A stretch of DNA of 33,474 bases, from assembly GCA_944320885.1 (NCBI GenBank), contig CALUJE010000029.1, positions 1 through 33,474 on the forward strand, in the 5' to 3' direction. The notes under the pieces were generated by a model, which made no database searches, was not told the DNA's origin, and was given only the letters and a program-made list of their open reading frames with translations. Shown one piece after another: positions 22,899-33,004 of the stretch. The stretch's first letter is position 1; every line of letters starts with the position of its first letter. The DNA is from an uncultured Phocaeicola sp. (GTDB taxonomy: Bacteria > Bacteroidota > Bacteroidia > Bacteroidales > Bacteroidaceae). Made by a program: the position numbers and the translations under genes.

Positions 22899-24764
22899 AT
22901 GGCAGATATCAAAGAGAAACTCTTTTCAGATTTTGCCCCAGTTTCTACCCAAGAGTGGCTGGACAAAATAACAGTAGATCTTAAAGGTGCTGATTTTGAA
23001 AAGAAACTCGTTTGGAAAACAAACGAAGGTTTCAAGGTAAAACCCTTCTACCGTAAAGAAGACTTAGAAGGTTTAAAGACCACCGAAGCACTACCAGGAA
23101 CATTTCCTTATTTACGCGGTATCAAGAAAGACAACAACACATGGTATATCCGTCAGGATATTGTAGTAAATGATGTAACTGAAGCTAACGAAAAAGCATT
23201 GGACATTCTGCAAAGAGGTGTCGATTCTTTGGGCTTCAGAATCAAAGCTAAAGATTTAAATGCAAACTTCCTAGAAACCCTTCTTAATGGTATTTGCCCG
23301 GAATGCATTGAATTGAACTTTACAACATGCCAAAACCATACGGTTGAATTTGCAAGACTCCTAGTTGATTATTTCCAGAAGAAAGGATATAACTTGGAAA
23401 ATCTGAAGGGTTCTGTTAATTATGACCCGATGGAGAAAATGATTACCAAGGGTAAAGACTTCAGCCAATTCGCTGCAACAGCCAAGGAACTGATCAGTAT
23501 CATGTCTGTTCTGCCACAATATCGCTGTATTGGTGTAAATGCACTTTCATTGAATAATGCAGGCGCATATATCTCTCAAGAATTAGGTTATGCTTTAGCT
23601 TGGGGTAATGAATATCTCAGCCAACTGACAGACTGCGGTATGGCTATAGATGCCATAGCTAATAAAATCAAATTTAACTTTGGTATCAGCTCTAACTACT
23701 TCCTTGAAATTGCAAAATTCCGTGCTGCCAGAATGTTATGGGCAAACATCGTAAAACAGTATGAACCCACTTGCGACTGCGCATGCAAGATGATTGCACA
23801 TGCAGAAACATCTACATTCAATCTTACATTATTTGATGCACACGTAAATCTGCTCCGTACTCAAACAGAAGCAATGAGTGCTGCCTTGGCCGGTGTAAAT
23901 TCAATAACAGTAACACCTTTCGACAAAGCATACGAAACACCTAATGAATTCTCTGAACGCATTGCACGCAATCAGCAACTTCTCCTTAAGGAAGAATGTC
24001 ATTTCGACAAAGTTGTAGACCCTGCAGCCGGTTCTTATTATATAGAAAATCTAACAGCATCTATCGCACAACAAGCTTGGAATATATTCCTGAAAGTAGA
24101 AGAAGAAGGCGGATTCATGGAAGCAATAAAAGCCGGACGTGTACAAGCTGATATCAATGAAAGTGGAAAAGCACGCCATATTGCCGTTTCTAAACGCAAA
24201 GAAATTCTGTTGGGAACCAACCAATATCCAAACTTCAATGAAGTGGCCGGAGACAAACAGCCAGTAGTCAATGGAGCATGCTGCCACTCACACAGCGGAA
24301 ACTGCGAACATCCATTTGATACCTTAAACTTCGACCGCGCTGCCAGCGAATTTGAAGAACTCCGTTTACAGACAGAACGTTGTGGCAAACGTCCAAAAGC
24401 ATTTATGCTGACTATCGGAAATCTGGCTATGCGTCAGGCACGTGCCCAATTCTCATGTAACTTCCTTGCTTGTGCAGGCTATGAAGTAATTGACAATCTA
24501 GGATTCAAGACTGTAGAAGAAGGTGTCGAAGCTGCTGTTAATGCAAAGGCAGACATCGTAGTTCTCTGCTCTAGTGACGATGAATATGCAGAATATGCAA
24601 TACCTGCATTCAAAGCACTCAACGGACGCGCAATGTTTGTTGTAGCCGGTGCACCTGCATGTATGGAAGACTTGAAAGCTGCAGGAATTGAGAACTTTAT
24701 TCACGTACGTGTTAACGTATTGGATACTCTTAAAGAATATAATGAGAAGTTGGGAATTAAATAA
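22899..24764 (+). CDS. mutA: Methylmalonyl-CoA mutase small subunit
   Basis: A 621-residue beta subunit of the heterodimeric mutase. It has the TIM-barrel domain (N-terminal LRGIKKDNNTWYIRQDI through DPAAGSYYIENLT) and a degenerate cobalamin-type domain (about 490-621). The latter lacks the DxHxxG motif, so it does not bind B12; it supports the large subunit. The holoenzyme interconverts succinyl-CoA and methylmalonyl-CoA on the path from succinate to propionate in Bacteroides. Length is close to known small subunits. It has a strong promoter and lies 12 bases before mutB. Confidence 0.96.
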   Translation: MADIKEKLFSDFAPVSTQEWLDKITVDLKGADFEKKLVWKTNEGFKVKPFYRKEDLEGLKTTEALPGTFPYLRGIKKDNNTWYIRQDIVVNDVTEANEKALDILQRGVDSLGFRIKAKDLNANFLETLLNGICPECIELNFTTCQNHTVEFARLLVDYFQKKGYNLENLKGSVNYDPMEKMITKGKDFSQFAATAKELISIMSVLPQYRCIGVNALSLNNAGAYISQELGYALAWGNEYLSQLTDCGMAIDAIANKIKFNFGISSNYFLEIAKFRAARMLWANIVKQYEPTCDCACKMIAHAETSTFNLTLFDAHVNLLRTQTEAMSAALAGVNSITVTPFDKAYETPNEFSERIARNQQLLLKEECHFDKVVDPAAGSYYIENLTASIAQQAWNIFLKVEEEGGFMEAIKAGRVQADINESGKARHIAVSKRKEILLGTNQYPNFNEVAGDKQPVVNGACCHSHSGNCEHPFDTLNFDRAASEFEELRLQTERCGKRPKAFMLTIGNLAMRQARAQFSCNFLACAGYEVIDNLGFKTVEEGVEAAVNAKADIVVLCSSDDEYAEYAIPAFKALNGRAMFVVAGAPACMEDLKAAGIENFIHVRVNVLDTLKEYNEKLGIK

Positions 24765-24776
24765 AAAGAATTCACT

Positions 24777-26927
24777 ATGAGAAAAGATTTCAAAAATATC
24801 GATATATATGCCGGTTTCCAACCTCAAAACGGAATGGAATGGCAAAAGGCTAACGGAATCGAAACTAATTGGAAGACTCCGGAACACATCGACGTAAAGC
24901 CTGTTTATACCAAAGAAGACCTTGAAGGAATGGAACATCTTGACTATGTTGCCGGAATTCCACCCTATCTGCGTGGTCCTTATTCAATGATGTATACTTT
25001 CCGCCCATGGACTATCCGCCAATATGCAGGTTTCTCTACAGCAGAAGAATCAAATGCATTTTACCGCAGAAATCTTGCTTCTGGACAGAAAGGTCTGTCT
25101 GTAGCATTTGACCTCCCTACACACCGTGGATACGACCCCGACAATGAACGTGTTGTAGGTGATGTCGGAAAAGCCGGTGTTTCCATTTGTTCTCTTGAAA
25201 ATATGAAGGTTCTGTTCAACGGTATACCTTTGAACAAGATGTCTGTTTCCATGACCATGAATGGAGCCGTTCTTCCTGTAATGGCATTCTACATCAATGC
25301 TGGTCTTGAACAAGGAGCCAAACTTGAAGAAATGGCCGGAACTATCCAGAATGACATTCTGAAAGAATTCATGGTGCGTAATACATACATCTACCCACCT
25401 GCATTCTCTATGAAGATTATTTCTGACATCTTTGAATATACCTCACAAAAGATGCCGAAATTCAACTCTATCTCCATTTCCGGATATCATATGCAGGAAG
25501 CTGGAGCTACCGCAGACATTGAGTTGGCATATACATTGGCCGACGGTTTGGAATACTTACGTGCCGGTGTGGCTGCAGGTATCGATATCGATGCTTTTGC
25601 TCCACGTCTGTCATTCTTCTGGGCTATCGGTATGAACCACTTTATGGAAATTGCCAAGATGCGTGCTGCACGTATGTTGTGGGCGAAGATTGTAAAACAG
25701 TTCAACCCGAAGAATCCTAAATCATTGGCTTTGCGTACTCACTCTCAAACATCCGGATGGTCACTCACTGAACAAGATCCATTCAATAACGTAGGACGTA
25801 CTTGTATTGAAGCTATGGCTGCAGCCTTGGGTCACACCCAATCTTTGCATACCAATGCATTGGATGAAGCTATCGCACTGCCAACCGACTTCTCTGCACG
25901 TATTGCACGTAACACCCAGATTTATATTCAGGAAGAAACCAATATCTGCAAAAACGTTGACCCATGGGGAGGTTCATATTATATAGAATCTCTTACCAAC
26001 GAAATAGCACACAAAGCATGGGAACACATCCAGGAAATTGAAAAACTTGGAGGTATGGCCAAAGCTATTGAAACAGGTATTCCTAAAATGCGTATTGAGG
26101 AAGCTGCTGCACGTACTCAGGCACGTATCGATTCTGGAACTCAAACTATTGTGGGTGTCAACAAATATCGTTTGGATAAGGAAGCACCTATTGATATTCT
26201 TGAAATTGACAATACAGCCGTTCGTATGGAACAGATTGAAAACCTCCGCATACTGAAAGAGGGACGCAATCAGGCTGATGTAGACAAAGCATTGGATGCA
26301 ATTACCGAATGCGTAAAAACCGGTAAAGGTAACCTGCTTGAACTGGCAGTAGAAGCTGCACGTGTAAGAGCTACATTGGGAGAAATATCTTATGCATGTG
26401 AAAAGGTTGTAGGACGTTATAAAGCAATTATTAGAACTATTTCAGGCGTGTATTCATCAGAAAGTAAAAAAGACAATGAGTTTACAGAAGCTTGTGAACT
26501 CACAGAGAAATTTGCCAAGGAAGAAGGTCGCCGTCCACGTATCATGATTGCAAAGATGGGTCAGGACGGACATGACCGTGGTGCAAAAGTTGTTGCTACC
26601 GGATATGCCGACTGCGGATTCGACGTTGACATGGGACCGTTATTCCAGACACCAGCCGAAGCTGCACGCGATGCCGTTGAAAACGACGTACATGTACTTG
26701 GAGTATCATCACTTGCTGCCGGACATAAGACATTGATTCCTCAAGTTATCGAAGAATTGAAAAAACTGGGACGTGAAGATATTCTGATTATTGCCGGTGG
26801 AGTTATACCTCCGCAAGACTATGAATTCTTGTACAAAGCCGGAGTTGCTGCCATTTTCGGTCCTGGAACTTCTGTAGCTAAATCTGCTTGCCAGATTATG
26901 AAACTTTTGCTTGGAGAAGAAAAATAA
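24777..26927 (+). CDS. mutB: Methylmalonyl-CoA mutase large (catalytic) subunit
   Basis: A 716-residue catalytic subunit using adenosylcobalamin to rearrange succinyl-CoA to methylmalonyl-CoA. The barrel domain has [34 protein letters not shown] near the active site, [24 protein letters not shown] and [11 protein letters not shown]. The C-terminal B12 domain (about 580-716) has DGHDRGAKV with the cobalt-binding His, SSLAAGHK and [10 protein letters not shown]. The usual chaperone gene meaB/argK does not follow; a terminator and an unrelated gene do. The pair is an operon with mutA. Confidence 0.97.
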   Translation: MRKDFKNIDIYAGFQPQNGMEWQKANGIETNWKTPEHIDVKPVYTKEDLEGMEHLDYVAGIPPYLRGPYSMMYTFRPWTIRQYAGFSTAEESNAFYRRNLASGQKGLSVAFDLPTHRGYDPDNERVVGDVGKAGVSICSLENMKVLFNGIPLNKMSVSMTMNGAVLPVMAFYINAGLEQGAKLEEMAGTIQNDILKEFMVRNTYIYPPAFSMKIISDIFEYTSQKMPKFNSISISGYHMQEAGATADIELAYTLADGLEYLRAGVAAGIDIDAFAPRLSFFWAIGMNHFMEIAKMRAARMLWAKIVKQFNPKNPKSLALRTHSQTSGWSLTEQDPFNNVGRTCIEAMAAALGHTQSLHTNALDEAIALPTDFSARIARNTQIYIQEETNICKNVDPWGGSYYIESLTNEIAHKAWEHIQEIEKLGGMAKAIETGIPKMRIEEAAARTQARIDSGTQTIVGVNKYRLDKEAPIDILEIDNTAVRMEQIENLRILKEGRNQADVDKALDAITECVKTGKGNLLELAVEAARVRATLGEISYACEKVVGRYKAIIRTISGVYSSESKKDNEFTEACELTEKFAKEEGRRPRIMIAKMGQDGHDRGAKVVATGYADCGFDVDMGPLFQTPAEAARDAVENDVHVLGVSSLAAGHKTLIPQVIEELKKLGREDILIIAGGVIPPQDYEFLYKAGVAAIFGPGTSVAKSACQIMKLLLGEEK

Positions 26928-26971
26928 ATTTCATTTTATAATTTGCTTCAAACAACATTCTTATTTAATAT

Positions 26972-27002
26972 GATGCCGGGCTTTTACCCGGCATCGTTTT
27001 TT
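26972..27002 (+). terminator. Terminator after mutB
   Basis: Perfect 9-bp GC-rich stem GATGCCGGG/CCCGGCATC around a CTTTTA loop, followed by a T-run. Confidence 0.93.
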
Positions 27003-27089
27003 ATACAATACACGTACCTCTTTGCATTTTTCACGTTAACCAAGAATAAAAAAAGCCGCAATAATTAAACGTTTCTCAACAAAATAGAG

Positions 27090-27097
27090 TATTTTTG
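27090..27097 (+). promoter_or_regulatory. -7 promoter element for coiled-coil protein gene
   Basis: TATTTTTG matches TAnnTTTG, 33 bases before the chosen ATG. It rules out a longer TTG-started form at 27095. Confidence 0.55.
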
Positions 27098-27130
27098 CCG
27101 ACCTATGATGATATACATAAAAGTACATTT

Positions 27131-28000
27131 ATGAAGAAAAATTCTGTTATAGCATTAATCATTATTTTAGCGTTGGCACTTATTGGTGTAAGTTTTCTCC
27201 TTTTCCGCAGTCATGCAACCAATCAGGAAATGCAACAACTGTTTGAGGTAGAAAAAGAAGAAATGGAAAATGAATATTCTAACTTTGCAAACCAATACGA
27301 TGAATTGCAAATCAAAATAAACAATGATTCACTCTACGAAAAGTTAGAACAGGAAAAAATAAAAACGCAACGACTTCTTGAAGAACTGCGTCAGGTAAAG
27401 TCTACCAATGCGGCCGAAATCATGCGTCTCCGTAAGGAGTTAAAAACTGTACGTGCAGTTATGCGTACCTACATCATTCAGATTGATTCACTGAACAGAC
27501 TGAACCAGCAACTGACTACAGAGAATCAAGACGTAAAGAAAAAATATAATGAGGCAACCCGACAAATAACCAGCTTATCTGAAGAGAAAAAGAATCTGAA
27601 TGAAAAAGTAACCCTTGCCTCACAATTGGACGCAACTCATATCAAAGTCATTACAAAGAACTCACGAGGAAAAGAAACATCAAGAATAAAGAAAATAACA
27701 CGTCTGGAAATCAGATTTACCATTACCAAAAACATAACGGCTAAAACAGGCCAACGACCAATATATGTACGTATAACCAAACCTAACCAGGAAGTATTGA
27801 CCAAGAATGCAGCAAATACATTTGCCTATGAAAACAGAAACTTGACATACTCCATACAGAAATTCATAGAATATACCGGTGAAGAACAAAATGTAACAGT
27901 ATATTGGGATGTGGAAGAATTCCTGCAAGCCGGAACATACCGGATAGATATATTTGCTGATGGCAATCTTATCGGAAATGGCCAATTTACACTTGATTAA
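27131..28000 (+). CDS. Membrane-anchored coiled-coil protein of unknown function
   Basis: A 289-residue protein. One N-terminal membrane helix (about 6-26) lacks an obvious cleavage site, so it is likely an anchor. A long coiled coil covers about 35-165 (for example LEQEKIKTQRLLEELRQV and TTENQDVKKKYNEATRQI). A C-terminal beta-rich domain (about 175-289, with EIRFTITKNI, IYVRITKP, VTVYWDVEEFL and GTYRIDIFADGNLIGNGQFTL) resembles an immunoglobulin-like fold and would lie in the periplasm. I do not recognise a named family. It has its own promoter element and terminator, so it is a single-gene unit. The start at MKKNSV avoids overlap with the promoter. Confidence 0.8.
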   Translation: MKKNSVIALIIILALALIGVSFLLFRSHATNQEMQQLFEVEKEEMENEYSNFANQYDELQIKINNDSLYEKLEQEKIKTQRLLEELRQVKSTNAAEIMRLRKELKTVRAVMRTYIIQIDSLNRLNQQLTTENQDVKKKYNEATRQITSLSEEKKNLNEKVTLASQLDATHIKVITKNSRGKETSRIKKITRLEIRFTITKNITAKTGQRPIYVRITKPNQEVLTKNAANTFAYENRNLTYSIQKFIEYTGEEQNVTVYWDVEEFLQAGTYRIDIFADGNLIGNGQFTLD

Positions 28001-28033
28001 GGCAAATTATAATACAATAATAAATAATTCACG

Positions 28034-28068
28034 AAAGGCTTTTGTTTTTACGACAAAAGCCTTTTATT
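28034..28068 (+). terminator. Terminator after coiled-coil gene
   Basis: Perfect 12-bp stem AAAGGCTTTTGT (28034-28045) with 28053-28064. The loop is TTTTACG and a short T-rich tail follows. Confidence 0.82.
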
Positions 28069-28071
28069 TTG
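28041..28071 (+). promoter_or_regulatory. Possible promoter of the export operon
   Basis: TTTG (28041-28044), 19 bases, TTATTTTG (28064-28071): one mismatch to TAnnTTTG. It is nested in the preceding terminator, 29 bases before the TolC-like ATG. Confidence 0.4.
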
Positions 28072-28100
28072 CATATATAGAGATCACAAATAATATAAAT

Positions 28101-29504
28101 ATGAATAGATTTATCAGCATCGTATTTTTCTGTTTTACAATCGGAATTATACAGGCACAAAACGTTTTGAATTTGGACAGTTGCCGAAACATGGCTTTGC
28201 GCAACAACAAAGCATTGCGGGTTGCCAAAGAGAAGGCCGAAGCTGCCAAATATGAAAGAAAAGCAGCCTTTACCAACTATCTGCCCAAACTGTCAGCCAT
28301 GGGAACCTACATGCACAATACCAGAGAACTCTCATTGCTCAGTGATGACCAGAAAGCAACATTGAATAATCTGGGAACCGGACTTGTTGATGCTATACCT
28401 CCGTTACAGATACTGAATGTTGAGCAAATACTGAACTCTGTAGGCGGAACCATTACCGATGCCTTAAGAACCAATACCCGCAACATGTATGTAGGTGCTG
28501 TAACACTTACTCAACCCGTTTTTATGGGCGGAAAAATAAGGGCATACAATCAGATTACGCGTTTTGCAGAACAGTTGGCCAAGACACAGGAAAATGCCGA
28601 TACACAGGAAATCATTCTGAAAACAGATGAAGCTTATTGGCAAATCGTATCATTGGCACACAAGAAAAAACTGGCAGAGAGTTTTCTTGAATTGGTAAAG
28701 AAACTCGATAGCGACGTAGAAAAAATGATCAATGAAGGAGTGGCAACCAAAGCAGACGGACTGTCCGTCAAGGTCAAGGTAAACGAAGCTGAAATGACAC
28801 TCACAAAAGTGGAAAACGGCTTAAGCCTGGCCAAAATGCTGTTATGCCAGCTCTGCGGAATTGAAGACCTCACTACTCCTATAACTCTGGCCGATGAAAA
28901 TATCCAGACTTTATCTTTACCAGCCAATACTCAGGAAGTAAATCTGGAAACAGCAATGTCTAACAGACCGGAAATCATCAGTCTCGAACTTGCTGATAAG
29001 ATATACCGTCAGAAAATAAATCTGGCACGTTCTGAATTTTTGCCCAATATAGCACTTACCGGAAACTATCTTATCACCAATCCTTCTGTATTCAACAGTT
29101 TTGAAAACAAATTCAGAGGTATGTGGAATATAGGCGTAGTGGTAAATATCCCACTGTTCCATTGGGGAGAGGGAATCTATAAGGTAAAAGCAGCACGCAG
29201 AGAGTCAAATGTCATACGTTATCAGCTTGACGAAGCACGTGAGAAAATAGAATTACAGGTAAGTCAATGCCAGTTTAAGGTAAACGAAGCCTCCCGTAAA
29301 CTTACCATGGCCCTGAAGAACATGGAAAAAGCTGAAGAGAATTTGCGATATGCCAATTTGGGATTCAAGGAAGGAGTGATTCCTACCAGTAATGTCATTG
29401 AAGCACAAACAGCATGGCTCTCGGCACAGTCTGAAAAAATCGACGCACAGATTGATGTCAAGCTGACCGAAGTGTATCTGATGAAAGCCTTGGGTACACT
29501 ATAA
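28101..29504 (+). CDS. TolC family outer-membrane efflux protein
   Basis: A 467-residue protein with a signal peptide MNRFISIVFFCFTIGIIQA, then two OEP repeats rich in long alpha helices. These are RNMALRNNKALRVAKEKAEAA with LPKLSAMGTY in the first, and LARSEFLPNIALTGNYLI with IPLFHWGEGIYKVKAARRE in the second. The paired LPxLSxxGxY / LPNIALTGNY segments are the usual duplication. It forms the outer-membrane channel and periplasmic tunnel for the adaptor and permeases that follow. The start at MNRFIS follows the preceding terminator; a frame extending to 27954 would overlap the upstream gene and is rejected. Confidence 0.93.
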   Translation: MNRFISIVFFCFTIGIIQAQNVLNLDSCRNMALRNNKALRVAKEKAEAAKYERKAAFTNYLPKLSAMGTYMHNTRELSLLSDDQKATLNNLGTGLVDAIPPLQILNVEQILNSVGGTITDALRTNTRNMYVGAVTLTQPVFMGGKIRAYNQITRFAEQLAKTQENADTQEIILKTDEAYWQIVSLAHKKKLAESFLELVKKLDSDVEKMINEGVATKADGLSVKVKVNEAEMTLTKVENGLSLAKMLLCQLCGIEDLTTPITLADENIQTLSLPANTQEVNLETAMSNRPEIISLELADKIYRQKINLARSEFLPNIALTGNYLITNPSVFNSFENKFRGMWNIGVVVNIPLFHWGEGIYKVKAARRESNVIRYQLDEAREKIELQVSQCQFKVNEASRKLTMALKNMEKAEENLRYANLGFKEGVIPTSNVIEAQTAWLSAQSEKIDAQIDVKLTEVYLMKALGTL

Positions 29505-29557
29505 TATTAATACAATCATTAAAACGAACTATATAACAACCAATAAACATCACAATT

Positions 29558-30553
29558 ATGCTAACCGAAAAACAACAAAACAAAAATATACTATTGGCTT
29601 TAGTCACATTGGTTATTGTCATTGCCATCGTTGCACTCATAGGTTTCGTAGCATTGAGTAACGGAACAGAATTTGTTCAAGGTCAGGCCGAAGCTGACGA
29701 ATACAGAGTTTCAAGCAAAGTTCCCGGACGCATTCTGGAATATAGGGTCAAGGAAGGACAAAAAGTAAAGGCCGGTGATACGCTAGCCATTCTTGAAGCA
29801 CCCGATGTTGAAGCTAAACTGGCACAGGTACGAGCTGTGCAGGATGCTGCTCAGGCGCAAAGCAACAAAGCACAGAAAGGCACACGAAGTGAACAATTGC
29901 AAGCTGCTTATGAATTGTGGCAGAAAGCCAAAGCCGGACTGGAAATTGCAGAAAAATCATACAACCGTATCAATCGTCTGTATGAAGAGGGTGTAATGTC
30001 TGCGCAGAAACGTGATGAAGTATATGCCAATTACAATGCCATGAAAGCTACAGAAAAGGCTGCAAAGGCACAATACGAAATGGCACGGAACGGAGCACAG
30101 AAAGAAGATAAGGAAATGGCTGCAGCTATGGTAAATCAGGCTAAAGGCGCAGTTGCAGAAGTCAGTTCATACATTAACGAAACAATACTTATAGCACAGT
30201 CTGATGGTGAAGTAACGGAAATATTCCCCAAAATAGGAGAACTGGTAGGAACGGGTGCCCCAATCATGAACATATCCATGCTCGATAAAATATGGGCTAC
30301 TTTCAACGTACGCGAGGATCTTTTGAAAGACTATAAAATAGGCCAGGAAATAGAAGCCTTTGTTCCGGCTTTGGAACAAAATATAAAACTCAAAATCTAC
30401 TACATGAAAGATTTGGGAAGTTATGCCGCATGGAAGGCAACCAAGACTACCGGACAATTTGATATGAAAACATTTGAAGTCCGTGCCGAACCATTAAACA
30501 AAATAGACGGATTACGTCCGGGAATGAGTATTATTTTAGAGAAAGACAACTGA
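29558..30553 (+). CDS. HlyD family periplasmic adaptor (membrane fusion protein)
   Basis: A 331-residue protein with an N-terminal membrane anchor (about 11-33) and a biotinyl-lipoyl half (VSSKVPGRILEYRVKEGQKVKAGDTLAIL, about 51-79). A helical hairpin spans about 82-195 (QAQSNKAQKGTRSEQ, KAEKAAKAQYEMARNGAQ). The second lipoyl half contains IAQSDGEVTEIFPKIGELVGTGAPIM, and a beta-barrel closing domain ends in GLRPGMSIILEKD. It bridges the TolC-like channel and the inner-membrane permeases. It lies 53 bases after the channel gene and one base before the first permease gene. Confidence 0.93.
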   Translation: MLTEKQQNKNILLALVTLVIVIAIVALIGFVALSNGTEFVQGQAEADEYRVSSKVPGRILEYRVKEGQKVKAGDTLAILEAPDVEAKLAQVRAVQDAAQAQSNKAQKGTRSEQLQAAYELWQKAKAGLEIAEKSYNRINRLYEEGVMSAQKRDEVYANYNAMKATEKAAKAQYEMARNGAQKEDKEMAAAMVNQAKGAVAEVSSYINETILIAQSDGEVTEIFPKIGELVGTGAPIMNISMLDKIWATFNVREDLLKDYKIGQEIEAFVPALEQNIKLKIYYMKDLGSYAAWKATKTTGQFDMKTFEVRAEPLNKIDGLRPGMSIILEKDN

Positions 30554-30554
30554 T

Positions 30555-31727
30555 ATGACAACTATATTCCATAGAATGTGGTGGCTTATTGTCAGAGAAA
30601 TGCATCGAATGACAGCCAGACCACTCTATTTCTTCTGCATGGTAATTGCACCGCTGTTCTGCTATATATTTTTCACAACCTTGATGAACAGCGGATTGCC
30701 AACCAACTTGCCTGTAGGAGTAGTAGACATGGACAATACCTCTACAACACGAAACATTATCCGTAATCTGGATGCTTTTCAGCAAACTGAAATAACATCA
30801 CATTACAAAGACATTACAGAGGCACGCAAGGCCATGCAACGAGGCGAAATCTACGCATTCTACTACATCCCCGAAGGCACAACGGAGAAAACACTTGCAA
30901 GCAGACAACCCCGTGTATCCTTCTATACAAATGGTTCGTATCTGATTGCAGGTTCACTCCTTTACAAGGATTTGCGCACCATGTCTGAACTTGCATCCGG
31001 TGCGGTAGAACAGCAGGTACTATACGCAAAAGGAGCTACCGAAAGGCAGGCTATGGGATACATTCAGCCCATTGTGATACAGGCACACCCTCTAAACAAT
31101 CCGTGGCTTAATTATTCCGTATACCTCTGCAATACCATACTTCCGGGAATCCTCATGCTGCTCATCTTTATCGTGACAATCTATTCCATCGGTTCGGAGG
31201 TAAAAGAAAATACGGCTCATGTATGGATGCGAATAGCACATAATAATCTGAATATGGCACTTGCCGGCAAACTCTTGCCACAAACTGTTATATTCTTCAT
31301 TATGGCAACAGCCTATAATTCTTACTTATACGGCTTTTTGCATTTCCCGTGCAACAGTGGTATCCTCCCTATTCTGACTGCATCCCTGCTGCTGGTTATA
31401 GCCTCCCAATCATTTGGCATATTCCTTTACGGGTTGTTTCCAACCTTGCGTTATGCTCTCAGTGCAGCATCCCTGTGGGGAGTCATCTCCTTTTCTATTT
31501 CAGGATTTACCTTTCCGGTTATGGCCATGCACCCGAGTCTGCAAGCTATCAGCGTACTGTTCCCACTCAGGCATTATTTCCTGATATACGTTGATCAGGC
31601 ACTTAACGGATACCCTCTGTCTTACAGTTGGCATTCATACATGGCCCTACTTATTTTCGCATTACTGCCGCTTTTCATTATGAAACGCCTGCACAATGCC
31701 GTTTTATATTACCGTTATATTCCCTAA
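30555..31727 (+). CDS. ABC-2 type transporter permease (YhhJ/YbhR-like), first copy
   Basis: A 390-residue inner-membrane protein with the ABC-2 layout. One membrane segment near 25-45 precedes a large periplasmic loop (about 46-190) with the family pattern VGVVDMDNTSTTRNIIRNLD. Five segments follow from about 193 on, and there is a C-terminal FPLRHYFLIYVDQALNGYPL. No Walker motif is present, so it needs a separate ATPase. It starts one base after the adaptor stop and is followed by a second permease after 12 bases. Substrate unknown; related systems export drugs or lipidic compounds. Confidence 0.9.
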   Translation: MTTIFHRMWWLIVREMHRMTARPLYFFCMVIAPLFCYIFFTTLMNSGLPTNLPVGVVDMDNTSTTRNIIRNLDAFQQTEITSHYKDITEARKAMQRGEIYAFYYIPEGTTEKTLASRQPRVSFYTNGSYLIAGSLLYKDLRTMSELASGAVEQQVLYAKGATERQAMGYIQPIVIQAHPLNNPWLNYSVYLCNTILPGILMLLIFIVTIYSIGSEVKENTAHVWMRIAHNNLNMALAGKLLPQTVIFFIMATAYNSYLYGFLHFPCNSGILPILTASLLLVIASQSFGIFLYGLFPTLRYALSAASLWGVISFSISGFTFPVMAMHPSLQAISVLFPLRHYFLIYVDQALNGYPLSYSWHSYMALLIFALLPLFIMKRLHNAVLYYRYIP

Positions 31728-31739
31728 AAATGGACTCTC

Positions 31740-32942
31740 ATGAAACAAAACAGAAAGTTTACAATATTCAAACAAAGTATTCTCGATATATTCTATGTAT
31801 GGAGTAAGGAGTTCCACACCATTATCAAAGATCAGGGAGTAATGATTTTCTTCATCTTGGTACCTCTTGCTTATCCGCTGATATATGCGTTTATCTATAC
31901 TAATGAAACGGTACACGAAGTACCTGTCGTGGTAGTGGATGAATCACACTCAGCCAGAAGCCGGGAATTTATCCGTATGGTAGATGCCACAGCCGACGTA
32001 CATATCATGTCATATGCAGCCGATATAGAAGAAGCTAAAGAAATCATGAAATGCAAAAAGGCATATGGATGTATCTACATTCCTTCTGAATTCAATCAGC
32101 TCATAGCCGAAGGAGAACAAGTTGAAGTAAGCATATTCAGTGACATGAGCGGACTGCTTTATTACAAGGCGCTGTTAAGTGCCTGTACCGATGTTTCGCT
32201 GGAGATGAACAAAGAAATCAAAATACAGCGAATGGGCAACACAACCAATCGTCAGGACGAAGTAAGCAGTCATCCCATTGAATATACCTATGTTACGCTA
32301 TTTAACCCGCAAAACGGTTTTGGCAGCTTCCTGATTCCGGCTGTTTTAATGCTTATCATCCAACAAACCTTATTGCTAGGCATCGGCTTGTCTGCCGGCA
32401 CAGCACGCGAAAAGAACAGTTTTCGTGAACTGGCGCCTATTAACCGGCATTATCAGGGAACATTCCGTATCGTATTGGGAAAGTCACTTGTATACCTTAT
32501 GATTTATGCCGTAATGGCTGCATATATCACATGCATTGTTCCTCGCATATTCAGCATGGTACAGATTGCAGATATAAAAACTCTTTTCGGCTTTATGCTC
32601 CCATACCTCACGGCATGCATATTCTTCGCTATGACAACTTCCATCTTTATCCGTAACCGCGAAACCTGTATGCTTATATTTGTATTCACGTCAATTCCTC
32701 TTTTGTTTATCAGCGGAATTTCGTGGCCTGGTGCTTCCATTCCGGCATTCTGGAAAGTATTCTCATGGATATTCCCTTCTACATTTGGAATCAACGGATT
32801 TGTACATATAAACAATATGGGAGCAACACTTGATGAAGTCATACCGGAATATCGCGCCTTATGGATACAGACAGGAGTTTACTTTATCACAACATGTATT
32901 GTATACAGATACCAGATATGGAGAAGTAATAAGATTAAATAA
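31740..32942 (+). CDS. ABC-2 type transporter permease, second copy
   Basis: A 400-residue paralogue of the preceding permease. It has a first membrane segment near 33-55, then a periplasmic loop starting VPVVVVDESHSARSREFIRMVDATADV, and five later segments. Conserved segments are LFNPQNGFGSFLIPAVLMLIIQQTLLLG, REKNSFRELAPI and FISGISWPGASIPAFWKVFSWIFPSTFGINGF. It probably forms a heterodimer with the first copy. It carries no ATP-binding motif. A strong terminator ends the operon. Confidence 0.9.
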   Translation: MKQNRKFTIFKQSILDIFYVWSKEFHTIIKDQGVMIFFILVPLAYPLIYAFIYTNETVHEVPVVVVDESHSARSREFIRMVDATADVHIMSYAADIEEAKEIMKCKKAYGCIYIPSEFNQLIAEGEQVEVSIFSDMSGLLYYKALLSACTDVSLEMNKEIKIQRMGNTTNRQDEVSSHPIEYTYVTLFNPQNGFGSFLIPAVLMLIIQQTLLLGIGLSAGTAREKNSFRELAPINRHYQGTFRIVLGKSLVYLMIYAVMAAYITCIVPRIFSMVQIADIKTLFGFMLPYLTACIFFAMTTSIFIRNRETCMLIFVFTSIPLLFISGISWPGASIPAFWKVFSWIFPSTFGINGFVHINNMGATLDEVIPEYRALWIQTGVYFITTCIVYRYQIWRSNKIK

Positions 32943-32964
32943 GCATCCATTGATATTCTATTAT

Positions 32965-33004
32965 AATAAGAAGAATCCCTGAATGAGGATTCTTCTTATT
33001 TTTT
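32965..33004 (+). terminator. Terminator of export operon
   Basis: Perfect 14-bp stem AATAAGAAGAATCC (32965-32978) with 32987-33000 around an eight-base loop, then T-run. Confidence 0.92.

Noticed and set aside
27954..28100. Longer N-terminus for the TolC-like protein
   Set aside because: It would overlap the upstream gene and its terminator. The signal peptide starts exactly at the ATG at 28101.
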